A stretch of 13,118 nucleotides of DNA. Origin: Rhizopus sp. PT2906. Taxonomy: Eukaryota; Mucoromycota; Mucoromycetes; Mucorales; Rhizopodaceae. The first letter of the stretch is position 1; each line of letters starts with the position of its first letter. Below the pieces are notes generated by a model that saw only the letters and a list, made by a program, of their open reading frames with translations, was not told the origin of the DNA and searched no databases. Shown piece after piece: positions 8,362-13,118 of the stretch. The DNA lies in the NCBI GenBank assembly GCA_025529335.1, contig JAMYHX010000767.1, forward strand, positions 1 through 13,118, written 5' to 3'. A program made the position numbers and the translations under genes.

Positions 8362-10656
8362 ATGTTGTCACTAACTGTATCTTTATCAACTGAAATAACA
8401 ATACAATCGTTGATGCGAGAAGCCTTAACTCATTTTGATTCTGGTCATTTTAAGGTAAAAAAACGTGGTTATAAAAAAAGGGGGGAAGAAAGACCAAGAC
8501 AGTATGAAAGGGAGAAATAAACAGAATTGGGAGACTAACTTGACCATAGAGCTCTTATGAGTTGTATATTCAAGCTTTACTCTCTGCAATAGAAGAACTA
8601 AAGAAACTCGAATTCATCGATCAATGTAGGACTTGAACTATTAAATGATAAAGACAAAGAAAAAGGGAAATAAAACTCTGTATGATAATTAGGTGTTACT
8701 GAAAATAATCTATCTCCTATCTTCACATTGGCAGACGCCTGCTTAAATTATGCAAAAGAGATCGCCTTCCAAAAAAAGAAGGTGCCTCCACCTTTACCTC
8801 CAAAGCCACTCTCTTTATCAACGTCTACTTTCCTTCCTCCACCTTTGCCTCCTAGAAAGCATGTCAACAACAAGTCAACACAAGACAGCAAATTGAAAAA
8901 AGGTAAAAGAGATAATAAATCACTACACACTTACATATTCTTTTTTTTCAGGACTAAGAAAGGCCTCAGCACCAGGAACAATAAAGAATAAAAATATAAA
9001 ACCATTAATGACGCCACGGCGTTCATCCTCTCCTAGTATAGTTGTCAATACATCAAAATCTTCCTCGTCGTATACCAACAATCAAGAAGTATTTCTCCTT
9101 GCAACTACCAGGATTCATACTCGTGTTCGTGCAAAGACGTTCACAGATCTATCATCCGATGATGTGCCTCTAATACCCCAACCACCTTTTGATTTTATTA
9201 CCCAGTCCTTACAGCATCAACAAGAATTTAGTCCCTCCTTTGAAAAATTACGAACACTCCAGTCGATAAATATTCTTTCCATTCTTCAATTTCATCCCAT
9301 GATGACCGCTTACCAACTAACCCTGATTGAATCCGCCATCTTTCGTAATGTCACGGCAACAGCTCTATTGAACCATACACCCAAGTCACCAGATCCATGT
9401 ATTGTTGCATCGACCGATTTCTTCAACTATCTAACAAGGCTCATTGAATATAGCATATTGATCAAATTGGAAGCGTCTGATAGATCCCAGCATTTAAATT
9501 ATTGGATAAAGGTAGCTGGCAAATGTCATGAACTTAAAAACTATCAAACCTTGAAGGCAGTGATATCTGCCCTAGGAACACCACCGATGCAACGTTTGAA
9601 ACGCTCTTGGGCATTTGTGCCCAAAAAGGCAATCAACTTACTGGAAGAGCTAGTCGAACTCATGTCTGAGGCCTCCAACTATGAAAAATACCGACTGGCC
9701 ATGCTTGAGGATATCAAGCTACACGAACCCATGATTCCTTTCTTGGGCACCTTTATCCATGACATGACTTATCTCAACGCATTAAACAACCAGCAAGACG
9801 CAAGACTAACGGATCTTTTAAGTTTGTTTACTGACATGCAAAAGAACCCAGACTATTCCCTTGCACTACCTGCGATGTATACCAAGGAGGTCATTTCTTA
9901 CAATAGACCAAAATTCTCGATACGAGCAACTGCGTCCACCAGAAAAGGAGTTTATGATGATGAACTTGCAAAGATAAATATGGACATGCAGCAATGTCTT
10001 GTTACGCAGTATCTAGTAAGTTATATAGATCTAAATGCGCCATGACTCACGGTATCTAGTTAACGCGACCTTGGGTAAATGAAAAGACGGTAGACGAGCT
10101 CTGTGTACTTCGTGAGCCTGCAAAGGCTAATGGAGGAATATGTCTTACGTCTTCCGTTAGCTTAACGACAACTCGAAGCAGCTCAGGTAGCCTGACCAGT
10201 AGTAGTACAAGTCCCAGTCGTCCGTTGAGCCTAGAAGATGAAGAAGATTATTTTGAAAGGAAATCATCAGCTGGATTTTGGCTGTTTGGAAGAAAAAGTG
10301 TAGATCAGAGCACTGCTTTTAAACCAATTGAATCATTTGCCACCCTGCATCGCTCTCCACGTCATTTTTCCTTTGATGAGGTCAACACAGATAATGATGA
10401 AAACGTATGCATTAAGAAAAGATACCATGGGACAGTAACAAATCAAAGTAGCAGCTCATTAGCTATTTTTCGAAAGGACTTTTGGAAAAATAACAGCAAC
10501 ACAAACAGCAGTAGTGCCAATAATGGTAACAATAAGTTCTCCATTATTTCATTCAATAGTGAGCCATCTATTTCATCTGTAACTCATAATACAACATCAC
10601 CACATCCTTTAGATAACTCACAGCCTGATACTTCAAGTTCTTTTGTTTGGACATGA
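8362..10656 (+). CDS. Ras guanine-nucleotide exchange factor (CDC25/RasGEF) with MIT-like N-terminus
   Basis: Predicted to load GTP onto a Ras-type GTPase. Exons: 8362-8454, 8550-8625, 8735-8902, 8952-10015, 10060-10656; introns of 95, 109, 49 and 44 nt, all GT-AG, frame kept; 665 residues. Residues about 8-70 form a MIT/TPR-like helical pair (REALTHFDSGHFKSSYELY, then ALLSAIEELKKLEF). Residues 73-98 carry two class II SH3-ligand motifs, PPLPPK and PPLPPR. A Ser/Thr-rich linker follows. The RasGEF domain spans about residues 217-470: FHPMMTAYQLTLIES, the ST-FFN-L segment, WIKVAGKCHELKNY, LGTPPMQRLKRSW, PFLGTFIHDMTYL, and QCLVTQYL spliced to LTRPWVNEKTVDEL. No N-terminal REM (RasGEF_N) domain was recognised. 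The tail of about 170 residues is Ser/Asn-rich and probably disordered. The gene is head to head with the RasGAP gene. The family is certain; the MIT call and the exact exon 2 acceptor (8549) are less so. Confidence 0.9.
8785..8852 (+). repeat. In-frame duplicated proline-rich SH3-ligand cassette
   Basis: A 17-nt segment at 8785-8801 recurs at 8836-8852 with a single mismatch, offset by 51 nt (17 codons). Both copies encode PPPLPP followed by a basic residue (K80 or R97), each fitting the class II SH3-ligand pattern PxxPx(K/R). Confidence 0.85.
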
Positions 10657-10742
10657 TTTTTTTTTATTAAAGCAAAAAATAAAAAGAGAACAAATATATG
10701 TTCTTCTTCTTCTTCTTGGGAATGCTGCTACGTCAGTTGTAT
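10657..10742. terminator. Convergent 3' region of the RasGEF and NmrA-like genes
   Basis: 86 bp lie between the two stop codons. The plus strand shows T- and A-rich stretches with AATAAA-like sequence near 10678, an inverted repeat (AGAACA at 10687-10692 pairing with TGTTCT at 10699-10704), and a TTC/CTT microsatellite at 10701-10717. Both transcripts probably end or overlap here. Confidence 0.5.
10701..10717. repeat. TTC trinucleotide microsatellite
   Basis: Five full TTC units plus two bases, in the non-coding gap between convergent genes. Confidence 0.9.
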
Positions 10743-12042
10743 TTAATGATTGCCTCTGAATTGGCGACGGTTATTCATAAAGAATCTGGAAACAGGTATA
10801 GGATCATTTCCAGTAAGGTCTCGAATGTCAGTTGGGTTGTCCACAACAGGTGACCATTTGGGATTGCGAGCCGTTTTGAAATGATCCATGATTAATTGGA
10901 TACAGAAGGGTGTCAATACATCAGCAGGACAAGGATACCATCGAGGGTCATCTTCTTCCTTTAAAGCGGCTGAAAATAGAATTCTTCCGACGCCATGACA
11001 GACACTGTAGAGTAAACCAGGCTTGTAACTGTCAATAAAGACTCCAAGAGACATTGAGCCGAGAATACGATGCATTTCAGTAACACTAGAGCCAGAAACG
11101 AGCATCTTTAGATAGTGTTCCATCTGCTCCTCAGTGACGACTGCAGAATGAATTTCAGGTGCCTGTCCATCTTCCTTAAGTGATTCAGATAATGACTTGG
11201 CCATGTTATAAAGGGTAAAAGAAGGTACGCTTCTTAATTCATAAACTCGCTTTTGTGGGTAATTGGTTTCCCATGCCATGGCCTTTTTGGATAAGACAGC
11301 TTGAGCTACACATGCGCAAATGTCCTTGATATGGACAGTCTCCAAACTGTCGGTTTGAGATATAGGCATACCCAAAATACGTCTGTCTTCAACCATCTTG
11401 GACCAAAAGTGTAAATATTGCTGGATGAAGGGAATACGGAAGATGATCCATTTGCCAAACGTGTTAAATTCTTTAAGCTTCTGTTCAATTACTAAAAATT
11501 GGCACATAGGCGAGCCAGTATCTGGTCTTGTAGTCGTAACACCAAAGCTGTTATGAAGAAATACAGTTAGAAGTAATATCTATTTACATATTGGTGCTTA
11601 CGAAGAGATCATGATCGTGAAAGGTATCATTTCCTCACGAGCAGCTTCCAATGCATTCAAGCCTTGCATAATAAGACGATCATCATGAGTAAAAGGATTA
11701 AAAATCATGGTTTTAACGTGCCCCTTCATAGCTTCCCGAATCATAGCCTGGCTTTCATAATCAACTTCCTATTAAATAAAACTGCTTTAAAACCGTTTGC
11801 TCTGCAAGCATTTTATACCAACAAACCTTCACGTCAATCTTTCTTTTTTCGTACTCTTCCTTGTATTGAGTCTTTTCCTTACAAATGACTCTTACAAACC
11901 AATGCTTCTTTGTGTCATGCTTGTAGATCTGCTCTGTAAGATAAATGGCTAAGGCATGACCCAAATAAGAATCACCATGAGTGATTAGGATATACTTGGA
12001 ATTTTTCTTTTCAATATTGGGAGTTTCTACGGATGAAGCCAT
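10743..12042 (-). CDS. NmrA-like / atypical short-chain dehydrogenase-fold NAD(P)-binding protein
   Basis: Exons, 5' to 3': 12042-11827, 11768-11602, 11547-10743; introns 11769-11826 and 11548-11601 are GT-AG and keep frame; 395 residues. The N-terminus has the beta-alpha start of a Rossmann fold (KYILITHGDSYLGHALAIYL, residues 16-35), followed by a strand with FVRVICK and the region KTMIFNPFTHDDRLIMQGLNA. After the second junction, FGVTTTRPDTGSPMCQF continues into the substrate-side half typical of NmrA-like proteins (VHIKDICACVAQAVL). The usual TGxxGxxG dinucleotide loop is degenerate: the first two glycines are replaced (H22, S25) and only G28 remains. Family members act either as oxidoreductases or as redox-sensing regulators; the sequence does not decide which. 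It lies tail to tail with the RasGEF gene. An A at -3 and a pyrimidine-rich leader precede the ATG. Confidence 0.85.
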
Positions 12043-12301
12043 ATTGTTTAAGTAAAGTAAAGCAAAGAAATAAAGAAAAAGAAGGCGTATTTTTATCTCG
12101 TATTTTTTATATCTTGTATTAAACTAGTTCTTAATGCAAAATACTACCATGTTCTATCATCGATAATGAAACGTTTTATCAATGATATATTGATGCAATG
12201 CTTCTTTAGAGATGAATTTTGCAAGTTATTATTTATTCACATACACACAGACAAAATCAAGTAACAAGTAGAATGAACATATGTGTTGTACGACGCTCAC
12301 C

Positions 12302-12505
12302 ATGTCTAAGGAATGGAACAAAGGCGAGCTTATAAATATCCAAACTACTTGGACCGTAAACACTTTTGGAGGATTCCTTGCCTTTGAACAAAAGGTATGA
12401 TATATATCTAGCGTATGCATCTTTCTGATGATGATAATGATTTATTAGAAAGTATAAACGTCACCCAATTAAATGTACCTGTGTGAATTCTTGTATTAAA
12501 GAAAG
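12302..12505 (+). CDS. Possible small two-exon hypothetical protein
   Basis: An ATG at 12302 opens 31 codons (MSKEWNKGELINI onward, through FGGFLAFEQK) ending at a GTATGA donor (12395). An acceptor at about 12441 would join in frame to about 21 codons (YKRHPIKCTCVNSC and beyond) ending at TAA near 12505, for about 52 residues. The first segment is richer in G and C than its surroundings and reads like real protein, but there is no recognised domain and other acceptors give early stops. It may be a chance frame, a relic, or an unannotated short gene. Confidence 0.2.
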
Positions 12506-13041
12506 AAGAACTGCATAAAAGTCACCAATCAAGAAGTGCACCTGCTGTATACTCTTTCTCATATTTGTCCAGAAATCAATTTTGGAAATGAATAAACATC
12601 ATTTGGCATGGCATAATCAAGATTAGAACTTGCTTAACAAAATAGTCTCTTACAATGACGGCCAGTTTAATCGAGTTTGATTCTCGCACCAGAATAAGAT
12701 ACACCCTATAGAAAACCTTATCTTTAAGACACCTGCAAAGATGTAAGATATGCTAATGTTTTGGCAGCTTAAAGTATAGAACGATTGAATACAATAGAAT
12801 AAGCGCCTAATGGTATTTGATAGATGTGCTCTGATATGGAATAGGAAAGAAAGCGTCATACATTGTTTTGCTCAAAATTTACAGCTTATTTTGATTAACA
12901 GTCTATGTGATGTCGATGCTTACTTTAGCTACAGGACAACATCACAGCGAACCACTGGGTTGAATTGAACGATATTTTTTAATTTAATGCCAGCCAAATT
13001 TGTTGTAACTTTAAATCACGGTCAAGTTGGCAGCTCTTTTC

Positions 13042-13067
13042 TTTTTTTTTTTTTTTTTTTTTTTTTT
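13042..13067. repeat. Poly(T) run of 26 nt
   Basis: An uninterrupted T26 lies 31 nt upstream of a likely start codon at 13099. It resembles the pyrimidine tracts before the other starts in this window and is a likely nucleosome-free promoter element. Confidence 0.9.
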
Positions 13068-13098
13068 GTATTGTCAAACAGCATAACCAGAACAAACA

Positions 13099-13118
13099 AT
13101 GTTGGAGTTATCCTGGCA
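13099..13118 (+). CDS. Probable start of a further gene, cut by right edge
   Basis: An ATG at 13099 sits in a favourable context (AACAAACA before it, A at -3) shortly after a long T tract, and opens at least six codons (MLELSW). Too little is present to name a product. The call rests on the promoter-like context only. Confidence 0.35.

Larger units (their letters stand above)
12043..13098. promoter_or_regulatory. Intergenic region, mostly featureless, with a poly(T) run at its right end
   Basis: About 1.05 kb separates the NmrA-like start from the likely gene start at 13099. It is AT-rich, with a CT-rich leader on the minus strand at 12043-12095, a doubtful small two-exon frame at 12302-12505, and a long T run at 13042-13067. 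Minus-strand open frames at 12229-12420 and 12650-12859 give compositionally odd translations with no recognisable domain. No RNA gene was confirmed. Confidence 0.5.

Noticed and set aside
12657..12666. Ten bases identical to the end of a common cloning-vector sequencing primer (GACGGCCAGT)
   Set aside because: The match does not extend on either side and the flanks are ordinary AT-rich sequence; a 10-base chance match is more likely than vector contamination.
12672..12686. tRNA T-arm-like hairpin (4-bp stem, 7-nt TTTGATT loop), followed soon by CACCA
   Set aside because: No matching acceptor stem, D-arm or anticodon arm could be found in the preceding 70 nt, so it is not called a tRNA.

Overview
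The window looks like nuclear DNA of a filamentous fungus, probably an early-diverging (Mucoromycota-type) species. It is AT-rich. Its genes are cut by many short introns of about 44-109 nt, most of 50-60 nt, with GTAAGT-like donors and CTAAC/CTAAT-like branch sites. Coding starts often follow pyrimidine-rich tracts. No bacterial operon structure, transposon, rRNA or convincing tRNA was seen. The phylum is an inference from gene style; I could not run a search. All spliced models were built by hand from frame continuity and splice signals.

Layout: (1) minus strand, 1-1052: 5' part of a condensin subunit 3 (CAP-G/Ycg1) gene that runs off the left edge. (2) 1053-1861: intergenic region ending in a long CT tract. 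(3) plus strand, 1862-3294: a secreted-then-anchored, histidine-rich single-pass membrane protein; its signal peptide is on a 61-nt first exon. (4) minus strand, 3346-7926: a 20-exon Ras GTPase-activating protein with a BAR-like, PH, PH, C2, RasGAP order. (5) 7927-8361: a 435-bp shared promoter region. (6) plus strand, 8362-10656: a 5-exon Ras guanine-nucleotide exchange factor (CDC25 domain) with a MIT-like N-terminus and two SH3-ligand motifs. (7) minus strand, 10743-12042: a 3-exon NmrA-like NAD(P)-binding-fold protein. (8) 12043-13098: a largely empty region with one doubtful two-exon small reading frame. (9) 13099 to the edge: the likely first codons of another plus-strand gene.

The most notable feature is the head-to-head pair of antagonistic Ras regulators. 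A GAP that should switch a Ras-type GTPase off and a GEF that should switch one on are transcribed divergently from 435 bp. The GAP carries BAR, PH and C2 membrane modules, and the GEF carries a MIT-like module of the kind that binds ESCRT-III tails. This suggests, as a hypothesis, a co-regulated GTPase switch acting at a curved or endosomal membrane. Each regulator is convergent with an unrelated neighbour (51 bp and 86 bp between stop codons).
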